In this document: positions 7,080 through 16,918 of the stretch, piece by piece
Layout of the letters: each line of letters begins with the position of its first letter
Position numbering within the stretch: the first letter of the stretch is position 1
DNA from: Bacteroidota bacterium
GTDB lineage: Bacteria > Bacteroidota > Bacteroidia > Bacteroidales > VadinHA17
Assembly: GCA_030631445.1 (NCBI GenBank)
Contig: DAOVLD010000002.1
Location: 1-22,540, forward strand
Direction: 5' to 3'
Length of the DNA stretch: 22,540 bases
The notes under the pieces: model-generated
Seen by the model: only the letters and a program-made list of their open reading frames with translations
What the model was told of the DNA's origin: nothing
Database searches by the model: none
Program-made: the position numbers and the translations under genes

Positions 7080-10000
7080 ATGATAGAAGGTTTTTATAAA
7101 GCATTGAATGTTGAAGTTAAGGAGAGAAAACTGGTTCTGATTTTGCTCTCCCAATCAATTTTTCTGGGTATATTTTATGGTGCTTTTGATATTGGAGCTC
7201 ATACTCTTTTCCTCGATACCTTTGATGAGGAAATGATACCTAAAGCTTTTACGATTTCCGGGCTTGCCGGTATTATTTTAACAACCCTCTATTCGAAAAT
7301 TCAATCCAGAATATCTTTCAGTACACTTTCTGTGATAAATCTTGTTACTGTTGCTGTTTTTACGGTGTTATTGAGATTCGGGTTTGAAATATATGACTCA
7401 AAATGGCTGATATTCTTTATTTTTGTTATGATGGGTCCACTGAATATTATTGCCTTGCTTGGTTTCTGGGGCACAGTTGGAAGGATGTTTACTTTACGAC
7501 AGGGGAAAAGGCTGTTTGGATTAGTAGATACCGGCCAGATCCTCGGAATTATACTTATCAGTTATGCCGTTCCTGTTTTGTTGTCTTTCAAGTTTGAAAC
7601 AAAAAATCTTCTGTTAATCAGTTCGGGGGGTGTTCTTATTGCCCTGCTTTTTCAGTTCATTATTATCCGGCAATTTAAGTTCAGAGAAGAGAAGGTTGAA
7701 AAAAGTAAATCTATTACCTGGAAAAAAAGGATTTCAGAAGCCCTCCGGAATAGATATCTTACTATGATGGCTGTGTTTGTTGGATTATCTGTTGTTACAG
7801 CTTTTTTTGTCCACTACTCTTTCCTTACTGTGTTAAATGATCAATACCCTGTAGCAACTGAATTAGGACAATTTTTTGGTGTTTTTATGGGTACTTTAAT
7901 GGTATTTACTATATTATTCAAAACATTTGTCTACGGTCGTTTGATGAAAACCTACGGATTAAAAATAAGTCTTGCAATATCCCCTTTTCTTATAGGTTTC
8001 TTTACTCTGGCTGCTATTCTTGCAGGAACAGTTTTTGGATATACAACCACAGCAGCCAATTTTCTTCTGTTTTTTCTGATTATTATGCTGTCAAAATTAT
8101 TCTCAAAATCCCTGAAAGATTCCATCGAAGCGCCATCATTTAAAATTCTTTACCAATCAGTTAATGCAGATATCAGGCATGATGTTCAGGCAAACGTTGA
8201 TGGAACAATAAATGAGATTGCAGCTCTCACTTCAGGTTTAGTACTTGCTCTTTTTGGGAGCCTTGAGTTTTTCAGATTAATTCATTTTTCATACGTTCTT
8301 GGTATTATAGTAGTTGCCTGGGTGTTTATTTCTTTGATGTTATATAAAGAATACAGGAATTCACTTAAGAAAGCACTTACCGGATTCCGGGAATCAGATA
8401 AAAGTATTCTGAAGAGATTGGATATCGATTCAATGGTAAAAAAGAAATTTAAAGAAGTTGCCAATTCAAAAGCAATTTTGCTTATTAAAATGGCACGATT
8501 ATTTAATCCTGGTTTATATGAGCTATTATTAATAAATGGACTAAAACATGACTCCTTAACTGTCAGAGGATACGTAGTTAAATTACTTACAGGTGATTCA
8601 CCTGATCTCCCGGAAGAGATTCGTGGTAATATATTCAATAAAGAATCTGATTTTATTAAAAAGGAGCTACCGGAGGTTAATAGTTATCTGGAGAAAAGAA
8701 CCGGGATAAAGGATTATGAACAAATTGAAAACCTGATCAGATCGAATGATCCCGGGGAAAGGATTAAAGGGGTAAGATTGCTAAAACTGATCGATAAAAA
8801 ACCTGATAATACTCTGGTTTTATCTCTTTTACGCGATTTAAACCCGTCAGTAAAGAAAGAGGCTATAGATCTGGTGTCAATTCTAAATGATCCGGAACTT
8901 GTTTCAACTCTGGTTGATTTTTTACCATCAGACGATTTTTATAGTGATGTATTTCAAGCTCTCGTGAAATTTGGGGATAAAAGCCTGGCTCCATTAGAAC
9001 AGTATTTCCATAAATCAGGAGTGGAAACCAATACACTGCTCAGAATTATCCGTATCTATGGACTGATCGGAAATGATAAAGCCATAGAATACATTTTATC
9101 AAAGTTAACTCACCATAACCACTATGTGATGGTTGAGGCTGTGCAATCACTCAGATTGTGCGGTTACCAGGCAGGTGAAAGTAATATCGCCTTGTTTCAA
9201 CAGGTTATTGAAAAAGTTATTAATGTTACTGCGTGGAACATTGCAGCTATTGTTAGTGTTGATAAGAATGTTGTCGGAACCGATCTGTTAGCTGCTCTTG
9301 AGGAGGAACTTTTGGCTAACAACAATCTCTTGTTTGACCTGCTTTCCCTATTATATGAACCACAGTCTGTTTATCATATAAGGGAAAATCTTGACATGGG
9401 AACCTCGGAAAGTGTCAGTTTTGCTCTGGAACTTCTGGATCTGATAATCCCTGAAGAACTTAAACCAAAGCTTTTCCCATTACTGGATGATATCTCCCTG
9501 GAGGAAAAAATTAAACAGTTACAGGATTTTTACCCGGTGGCGAAAATGAATTCTAACGAATTATTATTGTCAATTATTAACCGGGATTATAATAAACTAA
9601 ACAATTGGACCAAAGCTTGTGCCCTAATGAGTTTAAGACTTCTTAAAATGCAGGAGATACCGGATGATCTGGTAGCCCAGCTTTTTAATCCTGATCCTTT
9701 ATTAAGAGAAGTTGCAGTTCTTACGGTAAAAGAAATTGATCCCGGAAAATTTAATGAATATGCAGCACGATTGCCCGGAGATTATAAAACCCAACTTTCA
9801 CAGATTGTTGATTATGATGATAAAGATATTTATCAGCTTCTGGAGAAAAAAATACTTTTCCTGAAAAAAACAGAACAGTTCGCTGCCAAAGAAGGAGTAC
9901 ATGTTTGCCGGTTTGCAAAAAAAATCAAAAGCTCTTTTATTAAGAAAGACGGTATTATATCAAATGATAGTATCAATAACGGCGAAGGGTTTTATTGGAT

Positions 10001-10220
10001 TATCAAAGGGAAAATACGTATATCAATGCCTGAAGGAAAGGTTGAGGATTTTGCTCCCTTTGGAATGTTCCATAATTGCCGGATAAATGGGGAAGGTGCC
10101 GAATTATTATCCATAAAAGCTATGGAAGATACATTTTATTACAAAATAACCAGTGAGGAATTAAATAAATCATTATTTGATTTTCCGGAGATTGCTGAAA
10201 TATTTGTAAAATGTTCCTGA
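7080..10220 (+). CDS. Transporter-HEAT repeat-cyclic nucleotide-like domain fusion protein
   Basis: The 1046-residue inner-membrane protein has three parts. Residues about 15-425 hold around 12 hydrophobic segments of a transporter of the MFS/nucleotide-translocase (Npt-like) type, with QGKRLFGLVDTGQILG at about 141-156. Residues about 455-900 are helical HEAT-like repeats, for example LNPSVKKEAIDLVSILNDPEL. The last about 120 residues resemble a cNMP-binding domain (FYWIIKGKIRIS), but the phosphate-binding cassette is degraded: FGMFHNCRINGEGAEL replaces the usual FGE...R. cNMP binding is therefore doubtful. The ORF is open from a TTG at 7050, directly after a stop; I prefer the ATG at 7080, which leaves the usual short tail before helix 1. 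Substrate is unknown. The SpoIIE phosphatase gene follows at 64 bp, possibly co-transcribed. Fusions of this order are known in Bacteroidota; their role is unclear. Confidence 0.8.
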   Translation: MIEGFYKALNVEVKERKLVLILLSQSIFLGIFYGAFDIGAHTLFLDTFDEEMIPKAFTISGLAGIILTTLYSKIQSRISFSTLSVINLVTVAVFTVLLRFGFEIYDSKWLIFFIFVMMGPLNIIALLGFWGTVGRMFTLRQGKRLFGLVDTGQILGIILISYAVPVLLSFKFETKNLLLISSGGVLIALLFQFIIIRQFKFREEKVEKSKSITWKKRISEALRNRYLTMMAVFVGLSVVTAFFVHYSFLTVLNDQYPVATELGQFFGVFMGTLMVFTILFKTFVYGRLMKTYGLKISLAISPFLIGFFTLAAILAGTVFGYTTTAANFLLFFLIIMLSKLFSKSLKDSIEAPSFKILYQSVNADIRHDVQANVDGTINEIAALTSGLVLALFGSLEFFRLIHFSYVLGIIVVAWVFISLMLYKEYRNSLKKALTGFRESDKSILKRLDIDSMVKKKFKEVANSKAILLIKMARLFNPGLYELLLINGLKHDSLTVRGYVVKLLTGDSPDLPEEIRGNIFNKESDFIKKELPEVNSYLEKRTGIKDYEQIENLIRSNDPGERIKGVRLLKLIDKKPDNTLVLSLLRDLNPSVKKEAIDLVSILNDPELVSTLVDFLPSDDFYSDVFQALVKFGDKSLAPLEQYFHKSGVETNTLLRIIRIYGLIGNDKAIEYILSKLTHHNHYVMVEAVQSLRLCGYQAGESNIALFQQVIEKVINVTAWNIAAIVSVDKNVVGTDLLAALEEELLANNNLLFDLLSLLYEPQSVYHIRENLDMGTSESVSFALELLDLIIPEELKPKLFPLLDDISLEEKIKQLQDFYPVAKMNSNELLLSIINRDYNKLNNWTKACALMSLRLLKMQEIPDDLVAQLFNPDPLLREVAVLTVKEIDPGKFNEYAARLPGDYKTQLSQIVDYDDKDIYQLLEKKILFLKKTEQFAAKEGVHVCRFAKKIKSSFIKKDGIISNDSINNGEGFYWIIKGKIRISMPEGKVEDFAPFGMFHNCRINGEGAELLSIKAMEDTFYYKITSEELNKSLFDFPEIAEIFVKCS

Positions 10221-10284
10221 ATAAACCCGTGATAAATTATATAAAAAAAAGCTGTACTTTTAATAAAAAATAAAATTGTTTCAA

Positions 10285-12282
10285 ATGCCCCAAAATACCG
10301 ATAAAAATAAAACGACTATTTTCAAACAGCTTATTCTAAATCTGGTACTTCCGGTGGTATTGTCGATGTTTGCTCTTTCCGTAATAAACTATTTGAATAC
10401 AAAAAGGATTATTGATGATTCAAACACAAAACAAAACTTGATTATTTCAGAAGGGGTTACTAAAGTTCTTGAGTTTCAGGATAAAGCATTTGAGCTTATA
10501 GAAGTAAGTATGTCTGCCAAAATGGAGACTAATAGTTCAAAATTGGTTAATGAAATTTTCCGGGAAACAAAAAATATTGAAACTGCAGACCTGGATATGA
10601 TTAGAAGACAATTGGATATGGATACTGAACATGAAGACATATATATAATTGACCGGAATGGTATTATTGTAAATACAACTTTTAAGCAGGATACAGGATT
10701 AAATCTCTTTAGTTTTGGCGAGGAGCATAAGAATTATTTGCAGGCAGTTCTTAATATGGAAATATTTGTTAATGAAAGATTTACTATTGAAGATAAAACA
10801 AAAAGACCGAAAAAATATACTTATCAACCAACACTCGATGGTAAATATATAATTGAACTGGGATCATATTCAAAGAATGCAGATGAGATCATTAATTTTA
10901 TTGAAGAAACAAAAGCAGATATTGTCAGGAAACAGGGTAACATCATTGATGTTGAATTATTTTTTATGGCTGACAAACCATTTTCTTTGAATACAAATGC
11001 ATTTATTGAAGAAGGTCATGAGGCAATCATGATGGATAGATTTACAAAAAAGGATACAAGTGAGGTTCTGGAACGGGTTGAAAAGCAATGGTACCATTAT
11101 CAATATATTTATATGGACCGTAAAAATTCAAACCTTTATAAAGGATCTGTTATAAGAATTATTTCTGACAGGACAGCTGAAAAGCTTTTGATCAGGAAAG
11201 AACTACTTCGGTTTTTTATAATCTTCGGATTTACACTTCTTGCAGTAATGGTTCTTGTTTATAATAAAACAAAAGTTATAACAGCCCCTATAATAAAGCT
11301 GGTAGAAAAAGTCAGACGCATTACTGACGGACATTTGGACGAAAGAGCTGAAGTAGTTGGAAATAATGAGATTACTGAACTTTCAGTGCAGTTTAATTAT
11401 ATGATTAAAGAGCTGGAGAGCTATACAAATGAGCTTGAAGACAAAGTACGCGAAAGAACCGCAGAAATAAGACAGCAAAAAGAAAAAATTGAGGCTCAAA
11501 GGGATTCAATTGAAGATCAAAAACGCAATATTACCGATAGTATTCATTATGCCAAAAGGATACAAACAGCAATTTTACCACCCGAAGGCTATGCGAAGAC
11601 CATTCTGAATGAATATTTCATTTTGTATAAGCCAAAGGATATTGTAAGTGGTGATTTTTATTGGCTTGATAAGAAGGATGGATTAGTTATGCTGGCTGCA
11701 GTTGATTGTACAGGACATGGTGTCCCGGGAGCGTTTATGTCTATTGTGGGATTCAACCAGCTAAACTTTGCTGTTAATGTCAAAAAGTCAAGAAAAGCCT
11801 CTGAGATACTGGAAGTTCTTAATGAAGGTGTCGCAAAAACTTTGCGCGAGAATCAAAAGGAGTCAAATGTTAAAGATGGAATGGATATGGCATTGTGTGT
11901 TATTGATTTTAAAAGAATGAAATTGCAATTCTCCGGTGCAATTAATCCTCTGATAATGATTCGGGACGGTGAACTTACTCAGATCAAAGGTGATAAAAAA
12001 TCGATTGGACCTGTTGTTTATGGTGAACCTGCACGGTTCACAAATCATGAGATTGACTTGAAGAAAAATGATTGTTTTTACATGTTCTCTGATGGATATG
12101 CCGATCAGTTTGGAGGACCTGATAATAAGAAATTCATGATCAGAAGGTTCAGGGACTTCTTAACAGAGGTGCATAAAAAACCAATGTCGCAACAAATGGA
12201 AATTCTTGATCAGGAATTTGAAGAATGGAAAGGTGATCAGGAACAGATTGATGATGTGATTGTAATGGGAATAAGGGTTTGA
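10285..12282 (+). CDS. Membrane sensor serine phosphatase, HAMP plus SpoIIE/RsbU-type PP2C
   Basis: The 665-residue transmembrane signalling phosphatase has one membrane helix at about 15-37, an extracytoplasmic sensor region at about 38-305 (dCache-like in size, not assigned), and a second helix at about 308-327. A HAMP domain (about 328-380) and a charged coiled coil (about 380-425) follow. The PP2C/SpoIIE domain begins with HYAKRIQTAILPP. Metal-site aspartates are visible in SGDFYW (Asp457), VDCTGHGVPGAF (Asp474), FSDGYADQFGG (Asp603) and IDDVIV (Asp657), so catalysis should be intact. Family members dephosphorylate anti-sigma antagonist or other STAS proteins; no STAS or anti-sigma gene is in the window, so the target is unknown. 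An in-frame TTG at 10276 would add three residues; the ATG is preferred. The TIR-like gene follows 86 bp downstream. Confidence 0.88.
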   Translation: MPQNTDKNKTTIFKQLILNLVLPVVLSMFALSVINYLNTKRIIDDSNTKQNLIISEGVTKVLEFQDKAFELIEVSMSAKMETNSSKLVNEIFRETKNIETADLDMIRRQLDMDTEHEDIYIIDRNGIIVNTTFKQDTGLNLFSFGEEHKNYLQAVLNMEIFVNERFTIEDKTKRPKKYTYQPTLDGKYIIELGSYSKNADEIINFIEETKADIVRKQGNIIDVELFFMADKPFSLNTNAFIEEGHEAIMMDRFTKKDTSEVLERVEKQWYHYQYIYMDRKNSNLYKGSVIRIISDRTAEKLLIRKELLRFFIIFGFTLLAVMVLVYNKTKVITAPIIKLVEKVRRITDGHLDERAEVVGNNEITELSVQFNYMIKELESYTNELEDKVRERTAEIRQQKEKIEAQRDSIEDQKRNITDSIHYAKRIQTAILPPEGYAKTILNEYFILYKPKDIVSGDFYWLDKKDGLVMLAAVDCTGHGVPGAFMSIVGFNQLNFAVNVKKSRKASEILEVLNEGVAKTLRENQKESNVKDGMDMALCVIDFKRMKLQFSGAINPLIMIRDGELTQIKGDKKSIGPVVYGEPARFTNHEIDLKKNDCFYMFSDGYADQFGGPDNKKFMIRRFRDFLTEVHKKPMSQQMEILDQEFEEWKGDQEQIDDVIVMGIRV

Positions 12283-12368
12283 TTTATTTCCATTTTTTAT
12301 ATTATTATTGTTTATAAGGATTTAAGTACCCGGAAAAAAATCTTTTTTAATATTTGAACAGACAGTTC

Positions 12369-13778
12369 ATGAAAAACACCATCTATATTTGTTTTCCTTT
12401 TTTTGAAAAAGATTCAAAGGACTTTAATAATCAATGGATAAAGAAGTTTTCGGAGTACCTGAAAATTCTTCTGAACCGGCTGATGGCTGCCCCGTCTGAT
12501 GTAGTACTTTGCGAAGACTTCAAAATCGATAAAAAGCATAGTATCTATTCTTTGTTTGATGATAAAAATAAAAATCCGCTTCTGGTTTTACCTGTCTCTC
12601 CTGAAATTATTACAAATAAAGGATTTTCGGAGATTCTAAATAGAATTAATGAGAAAAATAACGAGAATCCCGAATATTTGATTTCAAGAGTTTATAAAGT
12701 GCTTATGTATCCTGTTTCTCAAAATGATCAGCCTGATTTGTTGAAGAAACTTCCGGACTACCATCTATATAATGATACAGATACAAACAATTTACCTTTT
12801 GCTCCTCATCAACCGGCCTGGCAAAGATTGATTGATCTTGCATATGATATTTCCGGCTCACTTCTTCCGAAAAATGCTAAAACAGCAATATCGGAATCAA
12901 CCACAAAAAAATCTACTGTTTTTTTAGCAGAGACAACGCAGGACCAGGAAAATGTCCGGGATAATATAAAAAGAGAACTTATTCAGTCCGGATATAAAGT
13001 TTTGCCAAAAAATCCACTCCCATCTTCACCTGATCTGGCGAAGGATATTATAAATAAATCCATTGAACAATCAGAATTGGCAATCCATATTGTGGGGAAT
13101 GAATATGGTGAAATAATGACAGGTTCTGATGTTTCGCTCATGGAATTTCAATTAGATACAGTGTTAAAAAATGATACAGTTTCGGGTCTGGATGAAATTA
13201 TTTGGCTGCCACCAGACCTAAAACCCGAATCAGATTTTCATAATCAGTACATTGATAGACTACGTAAAACAGCTTTGTCAGGCAAATCTTCTGAGGTGAT
13301 TCAGGCTCCGATTGAAGTACTCAAAACGATGGTAAGAAAAAGATTATCCGGAACTTCTAAACATACAAAAACAGAGAGCGAATCTGTTATAGCAAAAGAA
13401 AAATTTATATATCTGATCCATGAGCGGGATTATATTCAGGATGTAAAAAAAATAACATCGGATTTTCAGGAGGGAAACATACAAATTGTTGATTCGAATC
13501 GTCTTGGTTCAGTGGAAAATCCTGTTAAATGGCATCGCGAAAACCTGGTTGCTTGTGATGGAGTGTTAATCTATTATCCGGGAGATAATGCCCCGTGGAT
13601 AAACAGTAAACTGGTAGATATTGTAAAAGCACCAGGCTATGGAAGGACTAAGCCTTTCAGGGAGAAAATCATATTGGTTAGTGATAAGTTTAAGGATTCT
13701 TTAAATAATATTGCAAATGTGGATATTGTTGAAATGAAAAATGACTTTCAGCAAAGTATCATAAACACATTCCGGTAA
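12369..13778 (+). CDS. Triple TIR/SEFIR-like domain protein, partner of the nSTAND1 ATPase
   Basis: The 469-residue protein is predicted cytoplasmic, with no signal peptide or membrane helix. I read three related alpha/beta lobes. The N-terminal lobe (1-140) has TIR-like strand/loop features: NTIYICFPFF at the start, LLVLPVSPEI then GFSEIL (candidate catalytic Glu88), and VYKVLMYPV. The middle lobe (about 182-285) reads STVFLAETTQD, then IHIVGNEYG and EIIWLPPD, a style seen in TIR-like partners of STAND ATPases. The C-terminal lobe (about 345-469) reads FIYLIHERDY, CDGVLIYYPGDNAPW. The assignment rests on motif style, not on a search, and enzymatic activity (for example NAD cleavage) is not shown. 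The nSTAND1-WD40 gene begins 12 bp after its stop, so the two are surely co-transcribed. An in-frame TTG at 12354 overlaps a TAnnnTTTG box; the ATG is preferred. Confidence 0.62.
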   Translation: MKNTIYICFPFFEKDSKDFNNQWIKKFSEYLKILLNRLMAAPSDVVLCEDFKIDKKHSIYSLFDDKNKNPLLVLPVSPEIITNKGFSEILNRINEKNNENPEYLISRVYKVLMYPVSQNDQPDLLKKLPDYHLYNDTDTNNLPFAPHQPAWQRLIDLAYDISGSLLPKNAKTAISESTTKKSTVFLAETTQDQENVRDNIKRELIQSGYKVLPKNPLPSSPDLAKDIINKSIEQSELAIHIVGNEYGEIMTGSDVSLMEFQLDTVLKNDTVSGLDEIIWLPPDLKPESDFHNQYIDRLRKTALSGKSSEVIQAPIEVLKTMVRKRLSGTSKHTKTESESVIAKEKFIYLIHERDYIQDVKKITSDFQEGNIQIVDSNRLGSVENPVKWHRENLVACDGVLIYYPGDNAPWINSKLVDIVKAPGYGRTKPFREKIILVSDKFKDSLNNIANVDIVEMKNDFQQSIINTFR

Positions 13779-13790
13779 AAATAATCCATA

Positions 13791-16700
13791 ATGAAGAAAG
13801 TAAACCCCACCACAAATAATATAAATCCGGATCATCAAATTATTCCTTTTCCGGGTCTGAGACCTTTCAGAATTGAAGAAAGTCATTTGTTTTTTGGAAG
13901 GGAAGGACAAAGTGAAGATGTTCTTGCAAAATTGGCAAAAAACAAGTTTGTTGCAGTGATTGGTGCATCCGGAAGTGGTAAATCATCTTTAATGTATTGT
14001 GGTTTAGTCCCTATACTTTATGGTGGATTTATAACTGAAGCCGGTTCAAGATGGCGAATTGTTACTACAAGGCCGGGTAACAGTCCTGTTGAAAATCTGG
14101 CTAATGCACTCCAGGAAATTAGTCCCGGCCAAAAAGAGGATCAGGAGCTTCAAAAATCTGTAAGTCAGGCTGTTTTAATGAGGAGTTCAAAAGGTCTTGC
14201 GGAGTGCATAAAGCAACTTAAATTACCTCCTAATGAGAATGTACTCCTGTTGGTTGACCAGTTTGAAGAGTTGTTCAGGTATAAAGCGAGCAGGAAAGAT
14301 GTTTCAACTATCAATGAGTCGGAAAGTTTTGTGAGTTTACTGGTTGAGGCAGTAAAGCAGACCGATGTACCTGTTTTTGTTGTTCTTACAATGAGATCGG
14401 ATTTTATTGGAGATTGTTCTCAATTTCAGGAATTAACAGATCTGATCAACAACAGTAATTATCTTGTGCCTCAGATGACAAGGGATGATTTCAGGGAAGC
14501 TATTATGGGGCCTGTTGCTGTTGGAGGGGCAAAGATCGAACCTATGCTTGTACAACAACTCCTGAACGAAGTAGGCGATAATCCTGATCAACTTCCCATT
14601 CTTCAGCATGCAATGATGAGAACCTGGGAATACTGGCAACAGCTCAATGATCCCGAAAAACCCATTGGTCTTAGTGATTATGAGGCTATTGGCAAAATGG
14701 AGAAAGCATTGTCGGAACATGCCAATGAGGCTTTTGATGAATTATCCTCAGAAGGGAAAAAAACCTGTGAGAGCCTGTTTAAAACTTTAACTGAAAAAGG
14801 AAGTGATAATCGGGGGATCAGACATCCAACCAGGGTTGAAGTAATTGCTGCTATTGCCCACGCGTCGGTAGAGAATGTAATGGAAGTTGTGGAGAAATTC
14901 CGTGCAACAGGAAGATCATTCCTTACTCCTTCAGCCGAAGTTCCCCTGAATAAAGATTCTGTAATTGATCTTTCGCATGAAAGTTTGATGAGGATATGGA
15001 ATAACCTTATTATATGGGTTGGGGAAGAAGCATCAGCTGTTCAAATGTATAATCGTCTTGCTGAAGCATCGGAAATGTTCCAGGAAGGAAAGACCGGTCT
15101 TTGGAGACCACCTGATCTTCAATTGGCAATAAGTTGGAGAAAAAAACAAAAACCGACACTGAAGTGGGCAGAGAGATATAATCCTGCTTTCGAAAGAACA
15201 ATGGTTTATCTTGAAACAAGCGAAAAAGAGTTTATTGCAGAGGAAGAGAATAAGATAAGAATGCAGAAAAGGGCGCTCCGAAGAACGAAAATTACAGCGC
15301 TGGTATTGGGAGCAGCAGCAATCTTGTCCCTCGGTTTTATGCTTTGGGCTTTTATTCAACAGGCTGAAGCAGAAAAACAAAGAATTCTAGCTGATGAAAG
15401 GAAAGTGGAAGCTGATGATCAACGATCTATTGCTGAAGATAAAACAGTGGAAGCTGAGAAATCTGCTGAATTGGCCCGATTAAGTGCAGAAGAAGCAATG
15501 AAAGAAAAGGAGATAGCTGATAGTGCAAAAATAGTTGCGCAAATAAGTGAACAGGAAGCAACAATACAACGGAACAAAGCGGTAGTTAGCGAAGAAAAAG
15601 CCTTAGACCAGGAAAAAATTGCAATTGCGAATGCTGACACCGCAAGAATAAATCAAATAAAAGCAGAACAGGCAAGTGAAGAAGCGTATAAAAGGAGAAT
15701 GTTATCAATTGCGCAATCTATGTCAGTAAAATCTCTTCAAATCGACCAGGACACTAGTCTCAAAGGATTACTGGCTTATCAGGCATACTTGTTTAATGAC
15801 CGGTATGAAGGTGTTTCTTATCATGCTGATATTTTTTCAGGAATATATGATGCTATCAAAACGATAGATCAAAGTTCCTATACTGTTTTTAGGGGACATA
15901 CAGCTACAATAAATTCAGTTGCTTTTAAACCTGGTACAACCCTGTTTTATAGTGCAAGTAGCGATGGTAATGTTTTTCAGTGGGATATTCAACATCCTGA
16001 AAAAGAGTTTGCTACAGTGGTAAGTAATAATACAATTAACAGTGTTTTATCTGTTAGTCCTGATAGCAGGTGGCTGGCTTGTGGCACAAACAATATAGGC
16101 ATACAGTTACTTGATCTGACTTCCAATAACTTTATACTCCAAAATTTGAAGGGGCATGAAGGAAAAAAGATTAAATCTGTTGCTTTTTTCCCAAATAGTA
16201 AGAATCTTGTTTCATCCGGTACCGATAAAAAAGTGCTTCTCTGGGATATTCAGACAGGAAAGTCCGAACTGATCTGGGAGCAGGACGATATAGTCCAAAG
16301 CTTGTCAGTATCACCTGATGGAAATGTGATTGCCGCAGGCACAAAGGACGGAAGAATTGTCTTGTTGAGCGGAAGAAATTGGGAAAATGTTCAGGAATTA
16401 TATTATGAAGAGAATAATCAGGTGAACGTTGTTCAGTTTAACCATGCCGGAAATATTTTGGTATCGGGAGATCTGGATGGAAATGTGAAACTTTGGAATT
16501 GGAAGGATATTGAATTAATTAAAAGTCTCAGAGGTCATACGGCCAGGATAGTGGATATTAAGTTTAGTCCGGATGATAAACAAATTGCAACAGCAAGTAC
16601 GGATGGAACCATCCAAATATGGGAGGCAGATGACCTTGAAAACTTACCGGTTGTTTTCAGGGATAGTGAAGGATACGTTTTAACTGTGGCTTTCAGCCCT

Positions 16701-16907
16701 GACGGTATGAAATTAGTTGCAGGAAGTAATCAGGAAGACCTGCTTATTGCAAGGCCAACCAGATCGGAATTCATGGCTGGTGATATTTGCACTCAACTTA
16801 ACAGGAACTTTACCACAGATGAATGGAATGTATATGTTGGATCAGATATTGATTATGAATCAACCTGCAAAAATATAACCCTTAATGTTAGTAGTAAAAA
16901 TGAATAA
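13791..16907 (+). CDS. nSTAND1 ATPase with transmembrane helix, coiled coil and WD40 propeller
   Basis: The 1038-residue signalling ATPase of the STAND class opens with PFPGLRPF, the nSTAND1 entry motif. Walker A is GASGSGKSS at 58-66, Walker B VLLLVDQFEEL at 151-161, and an arginine motif TMRSDF sits at 200-205. SHESLMRIW at 395-403 belongs to the winged-helix part. A single hydrophobic helix lies at about 501-522, preceded by RALRRTK (positive, inside). An Ala/Glu-rich coiled coil follows to about 650, then about seven WD40 blades at 700-990 with clear GHT/GHE...LWD motifs. The tail carries RNFTTDEW and Cys1000 and Cys1026. Predicted topology puts the ATPase in the cytoplasm and the propeller in the periplasm. 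WD40-STAND proteins are thought to be ligand-gated switches that oligomerise and activate an effector, here plausibly the TIR-like protein. Confidence 0.9.
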   Translation: MKKVNPTTNNINPDHQIIPFPGLRPFRIEESHLFFGREGQSEDVLAKLAKNKFVAVIGASGSGKSSLMYCGLVPILYGGFITEAGSRWRIVTTRPGNSPVENLANALQEISPGQKEDQELQKSVSQAVLMRSSKGLAECIKQLKLPPNENVLLLVDQFEELFRYKASRKDVSTINESESFVSLLVEAVKQTDVPVFVVLTMRSDFIGDCSQFQELTDLINNSNYLVPQMTRDDFREAIMGPVAVGGAKIEPMLVQQLLNEVGDNPDQLPILQHAMMRTWEYWQQLNDPEKPIGLSDYEAIGKMEKALSEHANEAFDELSSEGKKTCESLFKTLTEKGSDNRGIRHPTRVEVIAAIAHASVENVMEVVEKFRATGRSFLTPSAEVPLNKDSVIDLSHESLMRIWNNLIIWVGEEASAVQMYNRLAEASEMFQEGKTGLWRPPDLQLAISWRKKQKPTLKWAERYNPAFERTMVYLETSEKEFIAEEENKIRMQKRALRRTKITALVLGAAAILSLGFMLWAFIQQAEAEKQRILADERKVEADDQRSIAEDKTVEAEKSAELARLSAEEAMKEKEIADSAKIVAQISEQEATIQRNKAVVSEEKALDQEKIAIANADTARINQIKAEQASEEAYKRRMLSIAQSMSVKSLQIDQDTSLKGLLAYQAYLFNDRYEGVSYHADIFSGIYDAIKTIDQSSYTVFRGHTATINSVAFKPGTTLFYSASSDGNVFQWDIQHPEKEFATVVSNNTINSVLSVSPDSRWLACGTNNIGIQLLDLTSNNFILQNLKGHEGKKIKSVAFFPNSKNLVSSGTDKKVLLWDIQTGKSELIWEQDDIVQSLSVSPDGNVIAAGTKDGRIVLLSGRNWENVQELYYEENNQVNVVQFNHAGNILVSGDLDGNVKLWNWKDIELIKSLRGHTARIVDIKFSPDDKQIATASTDGTIQIWEADDLENLPVVFRDSEGYVLTVAFSPDGMKLVAGSNQEDLLIARPTRSEFMAGDICTQLNRNFTTDEWNVYVGSDIDYESTCKNITLNVSSKNE

Positions 16908-16918
16908 ATGATAAACAT

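Noticed and set aside
15033..15640. Minus-strand open frames opposite the STAND coiled coil
   Set aside because: They are mirror images of the Glu/Lys-rich coding strand, with low-complexity Ser/Phe/Cys content and no recognisable domain.
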